Origin: Streptomyces guryensis
Lineage (GTDB): Bacteria; Actinomycetota; Actinomycetes; Streptomycetales; Streptomycetaceae
NCBI RefSeq assembly: GCF_021261325.1
Contig: NZ_JAJSBI010000004.1
Coordinates: 454,435 to 518,434, forward strand
DNA: 64,000 nucleotides
Direction of reading: 5' to 3'
In this document: positions 35,904 through 44,692 of the stretch, in pieces
Position numbering within the stretch: the first letter of the stretch is position 1
Layout of the letters: each line of letters begins with the position of its first letter
Notes under the pieces: generated by a model
The model's input: the letters and a program-made list of their open reading frames with translations, nothing else
Told to the model about the DNA's origin: nothing
The model's database searches: none
Translations under genes and position numbers: made by a program

Positions 35904-36899
35904 CTACGGCTGAGGGGTGTGCGGCGGCCAGGAGTCGCCCCAGGCCGCGTCCCGGGCCTCCTTGTACAGGTCTCCGTGGCGTTTGGTGACCGTGGTGCGG
36001 CCGAGGGACGGTTCGGTCTCGCACAGGTCCAGGAGGACCTGGCCCTTGCGGATCTGGGGCTTGCGTACGACGCGGTTGGTCGCCGGGGACACCGGGAAGC
36101 GGGCCGCGGCGACGTAGCCGAACTTCTCGTCCTCGTACGGCAGGGAGCCGCCCTTGACCTGGCGGTGCAGGGAGGAACGGCTGACCCGGGCCGCGAAGTG
36201 GCACCAGTCCTCGCCGGGGACGATCGGGCAGCCGGCGCTGTGCGGGCAGGGCGCGGCGACGTGGAAGCCGGCGGCGATCAGGCGGTCGCGGGCCTCGATG
36301 ACGCGGGCGTAGCCGGCGGGGGTGCCGGCCTCGACGATCACGACGGCCTGGGCGGCGGCCGCGGCGGCGTCGACGAGGGCGGCGCGGTCGGCTCCGGTCA
36401 GCTCGTTGAGGACGTAGGAGACGGTGAGGAGGTCCGTGGCTTCGAGGGTGAGGGCGGCACCGATGCGGGCGCGTCGCCAACTGGCCTGCTGGAGCGCCGG
36501 GTTGGCGGTGGCGAGTTCCTTGCCGAGGGTCAGGGCGGGTTCGGCCCAGTCGAGGACGGTGACGGGGCGGATGCCGTCCCAGGTGGCGGTGACGGCCCAG
36601 GTCGCGGCGCCGGTGCCGCCGCCGACGTCGGTGTGGCTGCCGGGCGTCCATCCGGGCGTGGCGTCGGCGAACGCCGCCAGTGCGGCGTGCACCGCCTCGA
36701 AGGTGGCGGGCATCCGGTAGGCGGCGTAGGCGGCCACGTCCGCGCGGTCTCGGAGGATGGGGGCGTCGGTCGGGGTGGCCCCGCGGTAGTTGGCGATGAG
36801 GCGGTCGACTGCCTGCGTGGCCTGCTTGGGCGGGAGGCCGTCGAGGAGGGTGGCCAGGCTGCGGCGCAGGGTTTCGGCCGGGGGTGCGGGGTCGTTCAC
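35904..36899 (-). CDS. Rsm22-like small ribosomal subunit methyltransferase
   Basis: 331-aa SAM-dependent protein of the Rsm22 family. The SAM motif DVGGGTGAATWA (residues about 91-102) and the acidic loop VLDWAEPALTLGKEL are clear. The cysteine cluster APCPHSAGCPIVPGEDWCHF is the conserved iron-sulfur or zinc site of Rsm22, and the C-terminal half has the KGQVLLDLCETE block. GTG start 36899. The family is linked to small-subunit ribosome assembly; enzymatic activity is not proven in bacteria. Confidence 0.88.
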   Translation of the reverse strand: MNDPAPPAETLRRSLATLLDGLPPKQATQAVDRLIANYRGATPTDAPILRDRADVAAYAAYRMPATFEAVHAALAAFADATPGWTPGSHTDVGGGTGAATWAVTATWDGIRPVTVLDWAEPALTLGKELATANPALQQASWRRARIGAALTLEATDLLTVSYVLNELTGADRAALVDAAAAAAQAVVIVEAGTPAGYARVIEARDRLIAAGFHVAAPCPHSAGCPIVPGEDWCHFAARVSRSSLHRQVKGGSLPYEDEKFGYVAAARFPVSPATNRVVRKPQIRKGQVLLDLCETEPSLGRTTVTKRHGDLYKEARDAAWGDSWPPHTPQP

Positions 36900-36913
36900 C
36901 CGACGATTCTATT

Positions 36914-36993
36914 TCGCCCCCGCCGCCCCTACCCGTCCCGGTCCGGGGGCCGGCCCCCGGACCCCCGCTCCTCAAACGCCGGAGGGGCTGAAT
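36914..36993 (+). repeat. Dispersed intergenic repeat, family 1, copy E
   Basis: GCCCCCGCCGCCCCTACCCG lead, a palindrome GTCCGGGGG-CCGG-CCCCCGGAC, then the tail CTCAAACGCCGGAGGGGCTG. It resembles the reverse complement of the right half of copy C. Confidence 0.85.
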
Positions 36994-37048
36994 TTTCACC
37001 GGCCGGGGCTGATCTTCGCCCGTCGGCGCTTGGTCTTTCAGCCCAGGG

Positions 37049-38191
37049 TCAAGCCCTGGACGGGCTGCGGTACACCGCCCTCGCGAGGCGGGTCGCGGCC
37101 GCTGCTCTCGGGCGGCTGTCGGGGTCCCGTCGCCGCGGATGCACCGTGTTCGCCAGCAGAACGAGAAACGTGTCCGTCGCCGGATCGAGTACGAGCGACG
37201 TCCCCGTGAAGCCCGTGTGCCCCGCCGCTCCCCGCCCCGCCAGCTCGCCCATGAACCAGGGCTGGTCCACGGCGAACCCCAGACCCGGCGGGGTCAGCAG
37301 CAGCTCGACGAAGTCGGTGCCCAGGATGCGGGCGGGGCCGTAGGAGCCGCCCGCGAGAAGGGTGTGGGAGAAGACCGCCAGGTCGCGGGCGGTCGAGAAG
37401 AGACCGGCGTGGCCCGCGATGCCGCCCAGCGCCCAGGCGTTCTCGTCGTGGACGACCCCCCGCACCATCCCCCGGTCCGCCTTGGCCCACGGCCGCCGCT
37501 GGTCCTCCGTCGCCGCCGCGCCGGGGCAGGGGCCGAAGTCGGTAGACAGCATGCCCAGTGGACGGGTGATCCCCTCACGGACCAGGACGTCCAGGGTGCG
37601 GCCGGTGATCCGTTCCAGCACGAACTGGAGCAGGAGGAAGTTGAGGTCGGAGTACGTGTACGTGCCGGGCACGCCGATCGGCGCCTCCGCCCGCAGCCTC
37701 GCCAGCCGCTCCGTGTCGTCCGCGCAGTCGTACAGCGGGAGTTCGGGGCGCAGCCCGGAGGTATGGGTGAGCAGCTCCCGTACGGTGATGCCGTGCCGGA
37801 CGGCCGCGCGGAACTCGGGGAGGTACGCGCCGACCCGGGCGTCGATGCCGAGCGTGCCGCGCTCGATCTGCTGCACGGCGGCGACCGCGGTGAACAGCTT
37901 GGTGAGGGAGGCCAGGTCGACGGGTGTGTCGACGGTCATCGGGACCCGGGCCTCGGGCGGCAGTTCGACGCCACGGTCGGTGTCGGGGTCGTAGGCCGAG
38001 TATCTGACGGCCCAGCCCGCAGCCTCCTCGACCGCCATCACCGGCCCGCGGCCTGCGACGACGACGGTGCCCGCGGCCCAGGGGCGGTCCCCGGTGGTGA
38101 GGTCGTGGACCTCCTGGACGAGGCGGCGGAGTTCGCCGGGGTCGAGTCCGGCCCGTTCGGGACTGTCCCCACGCAGTCTCGGTGCGCTCAG
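37049..38191 (-). CDS. Serine hydrolase, beta-lactamase/class C PBP family
   Basis: 380-aa enzyme of the beta-lactamase fold. The catalytic SxxK is in DLASLTKLF, the Tyr motif in YTYSDLNF, and the third motif HTGFTG near the C-terminus. The protein has no clear signal peptide. The start is unusual: the stop TGA of the upstream exporter overlaps a CTG (CTGA at 38188-38191) with GGAAGGAG seven nt before it, and no ATG, GTG or TTG lies near. A GTG at 38236 would place this RBS inside the gene. Activity may be D-aminopeptidase or esterase; the substrate is unknown. Confidence 0.82.
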   Translation of the reverse strand: MSAPRLRGDSPERAGLDPGELRRLVQEVHDLTTGDRPWAAGTVVVAGRGPVMAVEEAAGWAVRYSAYDPDTDRGVELPPEARVPMTVDTPVDLASLTKLFTAVAAVQQIERGTLGIDARVGAYLPEFRAAVRHGITVRELLTHTSGLRPELPLYDCADDTERLARLRAEAPIGVPGTYTYSDLNFLLLQFVLERITGRTLDVLVREGITRPLGMLSTDFGPCPGAAATEDQRRPWAKADRGMVRGVVHDENAWALGGIAGHAGLFSTARDLAVFSHTLLAGGSYGPARILGTDFVELLLTPPGLGFAVDQPWFMGELAGRGAAGHTGFTGTSLVLDPATDTFLVLLANTVHPRRRDPDSRPRAAAATRLARAVYRSPSRA

Positions 38192-39486
38192 CTGCCCGCT
38201 CCTTCCGCGGTGGTACGCCCGTTCCGAGGTCGGCACATTCCCACGAAGCAGGCCAGTGCCACCAGCGCTGCGGCCAGTTGGACGACGGCCATCGGGACGG
38301 CGGTGTGCTCTCCGGCGATCCCGACGAGCGGAGAGGCGACGGCGCCGATGAGGAACGAGGACGTGCCGAGCAGCGCGGACGCCGAACCGGCTGCGTGCTT
38401 GGTGCGCATGAGGGCGAGGGCCTGGGCGTTCGGCAGGGTCACGCCCATCGCGGACATCAGGACGAAGAGGGCCGCGGCGACCGGCGCCAGGCCGACCTTG
38501 CCGAAGACACCGGTGGACATCAGCAGGAGGGCGGTCGCGGCGGTGATGACGGCGAGCAGTCCCGCGCCCAGCGCCCGGTCCAGCCGGACCCTTCCGACCA
38601 GCAGCTTTCCGTTGATCTGGCCCACGGTCACCAGCCCCACCGAGTTCAGGCCGAACAGCAGGCTGAACGTCTGCGGGGAGGCGCCGTAGATCTCCTGGAT
38701 CACGTAGGGCGAGGCCGATATGTAGGCGAAGAGGGCCGCGAACGCGAAACCGCCCGCCAGCATGAAACCGGTGAAGGGCAGGTCGGCGAGGAGGCGGCGC
38801 ATCGAGTGCAGGGCCTCGCCGACTCCCCCGCCGTGCCGCTCGGCCGCGGGAAGGGTCTCGGGGAGCTTCGCCCAGACGAACCCGGTCAGCACCGTGCCCA
38901 CGACCGTGAGCACCACGAACACGCCCCGCCAGTCCGTCACCCGCAGGATCTGCCCGCCGATCAGCGGCGCGACGATCGGGGCGACCCCGCCGATCAGCAT
39001 GAGGGTGGAGAAGAAGCGGGCCATCGCCACGCCGTCGTACAGGTCGCGGACCACGGCTCGCGCGATGACGATCCCCGCCGCGCCCGCCAGCCCCTGCGCG
39101 AGCCGGAACGCGACCAGGAGCTCGACGGTCGGCGCGAACGCGCACAGGACGGTCGAGACGACGTAGGCGACCAGGCCGATCAGCAGGGGGCGCCGGCGGC
39201 CCCACCGGTCGCTCATCGGGCCGGCCACCAGCTGTCCGAGCGCCATCCCGAGCAGACAGGCGGTGAGCGTGAGCTGGACGGTGGCCGCGGGTGCGTGCAG
39301 GGAGTTCGTGACCTCCGGGAGCGAGGGGAGATACATGTCCATGGCCAGTGGCGGTGTCGCCGTGAGGCCGCCGAGGATCAGGGTGACGAGCAGCCCGGTA
39401 CGGGGAACGGTACGGGCGGCGGCCGGTTCCGCTCCCGGTCCGGCCGCCTGTTCTATGTGCGGTTTCGACGCCCCCTGCTCGGGCAT
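38188..39486 (-). CDS. Bcr/CflA-type MFS drug exporter
   Basis: 432-aa 12-helix efflux protein. [20 protein letters not shown] in helix 1 and the motif-A loop [16 protein letters not shown] are specific to the Bcr/CflA (bicyclomycin/chloramphenicol) subfamily, as is [11 protein letters not shown] in the 4-5 loop. The N-terminal 35 residues are hydrophilic. It ends in the CTGA overlap with the serine hydrolase, suggesting co-translation. A role in export of a peptide- or beta-lactam-type compound together with the hydrolase is inference. Confidence 0.9.
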   Translation of the reverse strand: MPEQGASKPHIEQAAGPGAEPAAARTVPRTGLLVTLILGGLTATPPLAMDMYLPSLPEVTNSLHAPAATVQLTLTACLLGMALGQLVAGPMSDRWGRRRPLLIGLVAYVVSTVLCAFAPTVELLVAFRLAQGLAGAAGIVIARAVVRDLYDGVAMARFFSTLMLIGGVAPIVAPLIGGQILRVTDWRGVFVVLTVVGTVLTGFVWAKLPETLPAAERHGGGVGEALHSMRRLLADLPFTGFMLAGGFAFAALFAYISASPYVIQEIYGASPQTFSLLFGLNSVGLVTVGQINGKLLVGRVRLDRALGAGLLAVITAATALLLMSTGVFGKVGLAPVAAALFVLMSAMGVTLPNAQALALMRTKHAAGSASALLGTSSFLIGAVASPLVGIAGEHTAVPMAVVQLAAALVALACFVGMCRPRNGRTTAEGAGS

Positions 39487-39628
39487 GTGCCCCTCCCTCT
39501 CCGAGTGCTACGCCCCTATGATCTCAGCTCGCACACAGTGCCGAATATCACGTGCCCGTCAGACCGCTCGACCCGGATGGCGGACGGTCTCGTCCCGTAT
39601 GCCGGACCCTCGCCTACGCTGCGGGCCC

Positions 39629-40414
39629 ATGAATGCCATGGAGACTGAGAAGCGGGGGACGGGCGGGCAGCCGAGGATCGCGGTGGTGACCGGCGCCGGC
39701 TCCGGCATCGGACGGGCGGTTGCCGTGGAGCTGCTGCGCGCGGGCTGGTCGGTGGCGCTGGCGGGGCGGCGGCCCGGGACGCTGGAGGAGACGGCGGCGC
39801 TGGTGCCGGGCGGCGCCAGTCTCGCCGTACGGACCGACGTCTCGCAGCCGGAGGAGGTGGCCGCGCTGTTCGCCGCCGCCGTCGAGCGGTTCGGGCGGGT
39901 GGACCTGCTGTTCAACAACGCGGGGACGTTCGGTCCCGGCGGGGTGCCGGTCGAGGAGCTGGAGTACGACGCCTGGCGGCATGTGGTGGACACCAATCTC
40001 AACGGGGCGTTCCTGTGCGCACAGGCGGCGTACCGGCAGATGAAGGAGCAGGACCCGCAGGGCGGACGGATCATCAACAACGGTTCCATCTCCGCCCATG
40101 TGCCGCGGCCGAACTCCGTCGCCTACACGGCGACCAAGCACGCGCTCACCGGCCTCACCAAGTCGCTCTCGCTGGACGGACGGCCGTACGGCATCGCGGT
40201 CGGGCAGATCGACATCGGCAACGCGGCGACCGACATGACCGCGCGGATGCAGACCGGAGCGCTGCAGGCCAACGGCGAGATCGCACCCGAGCCCGTGATG
40301 GACGTCGCCGACGTGGCGCGCACGGTGCGACACATGGCCGAGCTGCCGCTGGAGGCGAACGTGCAGTTCGCGACGGTGCTGGCGACCGCGATGCCGTACG
40401 TGGGCCGCGGCTGA
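39629..40414 (+). CDS. Short-chain dehydrogenase/reductase
   Basis: 261-aa Rossmann oxidoreductase. The cofactor motif [17 protein letters not shown] (TGxxxGIG) is at residues about 18-35, NNAG near 99, the catalytic Ser in NNGSISAH, and YTATK (YxxxK) near 167. ATG 39629 or ATG 39638 both fit; 39629 comes first. The loop after strand 2 ([10 protein letters not shown]) suggests NADP preference. Substrate unknown. It converges on the carboxypeptidase gene. Confidence 0.9.
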   Translation: MNAMETEKRGTGGQPRIAVVTGAGSGIGRAVAVELLRAGWSVALAGRRPGTLEETAALVPGGASLAVRTDVSQPEEVAALFAAAVERFGRVDLLFNNAGTFGPGGVPVEELEYDAWRHVVDTNLNGAFLCAQAAYRQMKEQDPQGGRIINNGSISAHVPRPNSVAYTATKHALTGLTKSLSLDGRPYGIAVGQIDIGNAATDMTARMQTGALQANGEIAPEPVMDVADVARTVRHMAELPLEANVQFATVLATAMPYVGRG

Positions 40415-40574
40415 CCGACCCGGCAGGTCCTCAACTCGTCAACTTGCACAACCGGAATTTGAGCGTCCGCACCAATGCAGCCGGTCGTGGACTTATGCTC
40501 AAATCTCCTACACAAGAGCTTCACACTTGGGGGAGTGCAGTTCCGTAGGACGGCAGACCATGCCGAGGGGGGAT
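40415..40574. other. AT-richer intergenic region
   Basis: No credible gene. Contains an 8-bp inverted repeat ATTTGAGC (40457-40464) / GCTCAAAT (40497-40504) with a 32-nt loop, and reduced GC. It could be a promoter-like region or a terminator for the SDR gene. Confidence 0.4.
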
Positions 40575-40654
40575 GGCAGCCGTTCCACCGCACCGGGTGG
40601 GGGTGGATCTCGCGTGGGACCGCGAGGTACGCACCGGTGGGTGGAACGGCTGCC
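40575..40654. terminator. Very long stem-loop after the carboxypeptidase gene
   Basis: A 15-bp perfect outer stem GGCAGCCGTTCCACC / GGTGGAACGGCTGCC, continued after one bulged G by CACCGG / CCGGTG, and an inner stem CTCGCG / CGCGAG with loop TGGGAC. It starts 8 nt after the carboxypeptidase stop. There is no T tract on either strand. It probably terminates, or stabilises the mRNA 3' end. Confidence 0.6.
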
Positions 40655-40662
40655 ACACAACG

Positions 40663-41811
40663 TCAGTTGGCGTGCTTGCCGCCGCGCTTCCCGCGCCTGC
40701 GCAGCGCCCACACACCGCCCGCCAGCAGGGCGACCGTGCCGCCCGCACCCTCCAGCAACCGCCAGGCCGAGGGGTCCACGGCCCCCGCGCCCGGGGCGCC
40801 GGCCGCCGCCTGGGCCGACTTCCGGGTGGGGGTCACCCTCGCTCCGCCCTCGCTGATCGGCTCGACCAGCGTGCCGACCGGTTCGGCCGAACCGCCGTGC
40901 GTGAAGCCCCAGTCGAGCAGCGCGGCCGTCTCCTCGTAGACGGCGTTGGAGCCGCTCTTCGGGTGCATCACGGTGGCCAGCAGGGTCCGGCCGCCGCGGG
41001 TGGCGGCACCGGTGAAGGTGTTGCCGGCGTTGCTGGTGTAACCGTTCTTGACGCCGATCAGTCCGTCGTACGTCTTCAAGCCCCACGCGCCGGTGAGCAG
41101 ACGGTCGGTGTTCTGGATCTGGAAGGTCTTCTTTCCGCCGGCCGGGAAGTCGGCGGTCCTGGTGTGGCAGTACTCGCGGAAGTCGGCGTTCTTCAGTCCG
41201 TGCCGGGCGAAGAGGGTGAGGTCGTAGGCGGAGGAGAGCTGGCCCTTGTGGTCGAAGCCGTCGGGGCTGACCACATGGGTGTCCAGGGCCTGCAGGTCCT
41301 CGGCCTTGGCCTGCATCTCGGCGACCGTCTTCGCCACTCCCCCGTTCATATGGGCGAGCACATGCACGGCGTCGTTGCCGGAGCGGAGGAAGACGCCCTG
41401 CCACAGCTGCTCGACGGTGTACGTGATCCCGGGCTTGACCCCGACCAGGCTGGAGCCGGCCGGGATGTCGGCCAGGTCGGCGTCGATCACCTTGTACCGC
41501 TCGCTCCGCTGGAACTTCTTCAGCACCGTGTCGGCGAACAGCATCTTCAGCGTGGACGCGGGCGGAAGGCGCCGGTGCGCGGCGAACGAAGCGAGTACCT
41601 CTCCGCTCTCGCCGTCGGCGACGATCCAGGCACTCGCGGTGAGCTTACCGGGCAGCCCTGTGGCGCCGCTCACCTGAATTCCCTTACGGGCGAGTCGCTC
41701 ACCGCCGACGACGGTGCCGACAGCGGAAGCGGGAGTCGCGGCGGCAAGCGGAATCGCGGCTGCGGCCAGGCCGAGAGCAGCACGCCGGGACAGCGGAGAA
41801 GAACCGTGCAT
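40663..41811 (-). CDS. D-alanyl-D-alanine carboxypeptidase
   Basis: 382-aa penicillin-binding protein of the S11 class that trims stem pentapeptides in the cell wall. The catalytic SxxK is STLK (about residue 79), the second motif SGN is in LRSGNDAVHVL, and the third motif KNG (KTG type) is in IGVKNGYTSNAG. An N-terminal twin-Arg-like signal (SRRAALGLAAAA) ends near ASA-V, and a C-terminal hydrophobic anchor (GGTVALLAGGVWALRRRGKR) keeps it at the membrane. ATG 41811 chosen; an upstream start would add 8 residues. Confidence 0.93.
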   Translation of the reverse strand: MHGSSPLSRRAALGLAAAAIPLAAATPASAVGTVVGGERLARKGIQVSGATGLPGKLTASAWIVADGESGEVLASFAAHRRLPPASTLKMLFADTVLKKFQRSERYKVIDADLADIPAGSSLVGVKPGITYTVEQLWQGVFLRSGNDAVHVLAHMNGGVAKTVAEMQAKAEDLQALDTHVVSPDGFDHKGQLSSAYDLTLFARHGLKNADFREYCHTRTADFPAGGKKTFQIQNTDRLLTGAWGLKTYDGLIGVKNGYTSNAGNTFTGAATRGGRTLLATVMHPKSGSNAVYEETAALLDWGFTHGGSAEPVGTLVEPISEGGARVTPTRKSAQAAAGAPGAGAVDPSAWRLLEGAGGTVALLAGGVWALRRRGKRGGKHAN

Positions 41812-42080
41812 CCCGGGACGGTAACACCCACTCAACAGCAGTTTCCTGGCAGTACGCCGTCTACGGCATAGGAATTAGCCGTCTTACGGAATTCTGACCT
41901 GGCACCCCACTTGCTCAGGTCTGGTACATCCTTTACTCGGGCCACCACAAAGGGAAAGACCGGGGAAAGGGTTTCTCCCCGGCTTTTGACCTCCTCCGTC
42001 GCCCTGAGGGGCGAGGATTCTCCGCTGTGGGTGGCCCTCGTGGGTGAGGGCCGCCCGCTGCGGGTGGGTTCGTGGGCCGT
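41812..42080. terminator. Intergenic region with two hairpins
   Basis: 269 bp with no gene. Contains CCGGGGA / TCCCCGG (41960-41982), flanked by T-rich ends on the minus strand (TCTTTCCCTTT), and GGCCCTC / GAGGGCC (42033-42052). Both fit terminators for the aldo/keto reductase gene, which ends at 42081 on the minus strand. The rest also carries the carboxypeptidase promoter. Confidence 0.55.
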
Positions 42081-43061
42081 TCACCGTCCGAGAATCCGGT
42101 CGACCTCGGCCAGCTGCCGGTCGGTGAGCGGTCCCTTCGCGATCGCGCCGGCGTTCTGCTCCGCCTGCGCGACCGAACGGAAGCCGGGGATCGGGACGGT
42201 GCGCGGACTGCGCGCCCACAGCCAGGCGAGAGCGCCCTGGGCGACGGTACGGCCGCCGCTGGTGAGGATCTCCCGGAGCGCGTCGATACGGGCGACCCAG
42301 TCCGGGTCGGCTCCGGCGCCCTGGCTGAAGCCCTCGAGCCAGGCCGGCGGCTTGCTTCGGATGTCGCCCGCCTCCAGGGCGCCTTGACGCCTCCCCGCCA
42401 GCAATCCCATGGCCAGCGGGCTGCGGTTGATGCTCGCGAGCCCCGACTCCTCGCACAGCGCGAACATCTCGGGCGCGTCCTGCAGCACGTTGGCCGCATG
42501 CTGCACGGCCGCACAGTGCTCCCCCTCGGCGAACACGGCGGCGCGGGCCGGGTCGTCGGTGCTCCAGGCGTAGGCGCGGATCAGCCCCTCCCGTACGAAC
42601 TCCTCGCACAGGTCCCGGAGTTCGGCGGCCCGCTCGGGCTCGGCGTCGGAGATGTGCAGCTGGTAGAGGTCGACGTAGTCGGTCTCCAGCCGCTTCAGCG
42701 ACGCGGTCAGCGCGCGGCGGGCGTGCGCCGGGGAGTCGTCGCGGCCGATGAGGGTTCGGGTCTCCTCGTCGAAGACGTTGCCCCACTTGGTGGCCACGAC
42801 CACGTCGGCGCGGTGCTTGCCCAGGGCCCGGCCGAGGATGCGCTCGCTGTGTCCGGTGCCGTAGGTGTCAGCGGTGTCGAAGAAGCTCACGCCGAGGTCC
42901 AGGGCGCGCCGGATCGCCCGTACGGACTCGTCGTCGTCGACCCTGCCCCAGCCGAGGGGCTGCCCTTCGGTGTTCTGCCACTCGCCTCCGATGGCCCAGC
43001 AGCCGAAGCCGAGAGCGCTTACCACGATGCCGCTGCGACCGAGGGTCCTGTTCGTCTCCAT
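42081..43061 (-). CDS. Aldo/keto reductase
   Basis: 326-aa TIM-barrel NADPH oxidoreductase. The catalytic Asp and Tyr lie in FFDTADTYGTGHSE, Lys in VVVATKWGN, and the His position reads YQLHISD (residues about 117-123). The C-terminal NADPH-binding stretch is TVPIPGFRSVAQAEQNAGA. ATG 43061 is the best start, although the frame is open 39 bp further. A general stress or detoxification role is the usual guess; substrate unknown. Confidence 0.92.
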   Translation of the reverse strand: METNRTLGRSGIVVSALGFGCWAIGGEWQNTEGQPLGWGRVDDDESVRAIRRALDLGVSFFDTADTYGTGHSERILGRALGKHRADVVVATKWGNVFDEETRTLIGRDDSPAHARRALTASLKRLETDYVDLYQLHISDAEPERAAELRDLCEEFVREGLIRAYAWSTDDPARAAVFAEGEHCAAVQHAANVLQDAPEMFALCEESGLASINRSPLAMGLLAGRRQGALEAGDIRSKPPAWLEGFSQGAGADPDWVARIDALREILTSGGRTVAQGALAWLWARSPRTVPIPGFRSVAQAEQNAGAIAKGPLTDRQLAEVDRILGR

Positions 43062-43117
43062 GACCGAGAACGGTAGGAGTTGGAGCGCACACGAAGGCAA
43101 GGGGTGGTGCGCGTGAC

Positions 43118-43444
43118 TTACGCCTGGCCGGTCTCGAAGCGGGAGATGCGACCGTCGTCCTCGATGGTGAAGTTCCAGCGGGTGCGCATCTCGCCCCAGG
43201 CGTCGTTGCGGTAGTGGGCGAGGAGGGCGCGACCGCCCTGGGACTCGTTGTCGACGTCCAGGTGGCCGTTGGAGGCGAAGATCTCCCGGTCGATCCAGTC
43301 GGCGAGGTCGCGGTCGGAGCCGTCGTCCGCCATGGTCGCGTCCTCGGTGAGGAGGGACAGGAAGGCGTCGCGGTCGTGGGCGTTGACGGCGGTGACGAAC
43401 GCGCGGACGGCCGGATCGCTGAGTTTGGCTGGCTGAATCGTCAT
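43118..43444 (-). CDS. SnoaL/NTF2-like fold protein
   Basis: 108-aa small protein. The pattern AVRAFVTAVNAHDRDAFLSLLTEDATMADDG is the common first helix and strand of nuclear transport factor 2-like (SnoaL_2) domains, and the C-terminal WNFTIEDDGRISRFETGQ gives the last strands. Members bind small molecules or act as isomerases and hydrolases; many have no known function. ATG 43444 (MTIQPAKLSD). The gene shares a 157-bp divergent promoter gap with DoxX. Confidence 0.8.
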   Translation of the reverse strand: MTIQPAKLSDPAVRAFVTAVNAHDRDAFLSLLTEDATMADDGSDRDLADWIDREIFASNGHLDVDNESQGGRALLAHYRNDAWGEMRTRWNFTIEDDGRISRFETGQA

Positions 43445-43601
43445 GCCAGCAGAGTCACACCGGCCGCCGGGACCCGCCACCCGAACGGCTGCGCGGACGG
43501 GTCCGCGAGGTGTGAGGAGTGCGACGGTGGACACGCGGAGGGGAGTGGTCCTGTTCGTCCGTCCCTGTTGTACGTCCCCGCTGTCTGTTCCGGGAGAAAT
43601 C

Positions 43602-44168
43602 ATGAGCTCTTACGACCGGCGTGATCTGGGTCTGCTGCTGCTCCGGCTGGGTGCCGGCGGTGTGCTGGCGGCGCACGGCACGCAGAAGCTGTTCGGCTGG
43701 TTCGGCGGACACGGCATCGAGGGGACCGGCCAGTTCATGGAGTCGGTCGGCTACACGCCCGGCAAGGCGAGCGCGACGGCGGCGGGTCTGGCGGAGGCCG
43801 GCGGGGGCACGCTGCTGGCGCTGGGCCTGGCGACCCCGGCGGCGGGTGCGGCGGCGGCCGGCGCGATGGCCGGGGCGTCCGCGGTGCACGCCCCCAACGG
43901 CTTCTTCAACGCGGAGGGCGGCTACGAGTACGCGGCCACCCTTGCCCTGGCCGCCACCGGCCTCGCGGTCGCCGGCCCCGGCCGTCTCTCCCTCGACCAC
44001 GCACTCGGCCATGTCTTCGACCGCGGCTGGATGGTCCCGACGGCACTCGGCGTGACCGCGGCGGCCACGGCGCTGGTCGTGGGAACGCGGAACAAGCGGC
44101 TGCGGGACAAGAAGCCGGACGAGCAGGAGGCCCTGTTCGCGGAGGAGGAGGCGCTGTTCAGGGAGTGA
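43602..44168 (+). CDS. DoxX family membrane protein
   Basis: 188-aa protein with four predicted helices. The family opening LLLLRLGAGGVLAAHGTQKLFGWFGGHG and FMESVGYTPGKASATAAGLAEAGGG are typical DoxX blocks. The C-terminal tail after helix 4 is highly charged (NKRLRDKKPDEQEALFAEE). Mycobacterial DoxX relatives form a membrane oxidoreductase complex with SodA; here there is no such partner nearby. The RBS is GGGAGAAATC before ATG 43602. It is followed 22 bp later by a MazG-like gene, so the two may be co-transcribed. Confidence 0.88.
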   Translation: MSSYDRRDLGLLLLRLGAGGVLAAHGTQKLFGWFGGHGIEGTGQFMESVGYTPGKASATAAGLAEAGGGTLLALGLATPAAGAAAAGAMAGASAVHAPNGFFNAEGGYEYAATLALAATGLAVAGPGRLSLDHALGHVFDRGWMVPTALGVTAAATALVVGTRNKRLRDKKPDEQEALFAEEEALFRE

Positions 44169-44190
44169 CCCGGGCGGGCAGGCTGGGCCC

Positions 44191-44565
44191 ATGACTGATC
44201 AGCCCCCTCCCTCCGAGACTCCGGCCTCCCCCGACCTCTGGACAGCCGTCGACGACCTGTGGACCTGGCTCGACGCGAACCGTGCGCACGGCGGCCAGGA
44301 GGGCCTGCTGCTGCGCATGCTCAAGCTGTCGGAGGAGGTCGGCGAGGTGGCGCAGGCGGTGATCGGCGCCACCGGCCAGAACCCGCGCAAAGGGGTCACC
44401 CACACCTGGGAGGAGGTCCAGGGTGAGCTCTGCGATGTCGTCATCACGGCTCTGGTGGCGCTGCGCACGCTGACGCCCGACACCCGGGAGGTGTTCACCC
44501 GGCATCTGGCGAAGGTCACCGCACGCTCCCTCGGTCCGTCCGCGGCCGGTGAGGCCCGGCAGTAG
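44191..44565 (+). CDS. MazG-like nucleotide pyrophosphohydrolase
   Basis: 124-aa all-alpha NTP pyrophosphatase. The metal-binding acids are in KLSEEVGEVAQAVIG (EExxE) and ELCDVVITALVAL (ExxD). The size fits the short single-domain MazG-like proteins rather than the 260-aa MazG. It would hydrolyse noncanonical or excess nucleotides to monophosphate and pyrophosphate. Located directly after DoxX. Confidence 0.88.
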   Translation: MTDQPPPSETPASPDLWTAVDDLWTWLDANRAHGGQEGLLLRMLKLSEEVGEVAQAVIGATGQNPRKGVTHTWEEVQGELCDVVITALVALRTLTPDTREVFTRHLAKVTARSLGPSAAGEARQ

Positions 44566-44692
44566 CAGGATCCCGCGCAACTGTCGTGCCCGGTACGGGA
44601 CTTGGCCCGCACCGGTTGCTTCACACAGCCCCGGGTCCTGAATACTGGCGCGGTGGCCGGCCGGCCACGGCATACCGGACCAGGGGGCTGAC

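Noticed and set aside
40560..40860. Plus-strand frame starting MPRGDGSRS, a possible small gene
   Set aside because: It reads across the long hairpin and then antisense to the carboxypeptidase; no RBS and no homology. The hairpin explains the sequence better.
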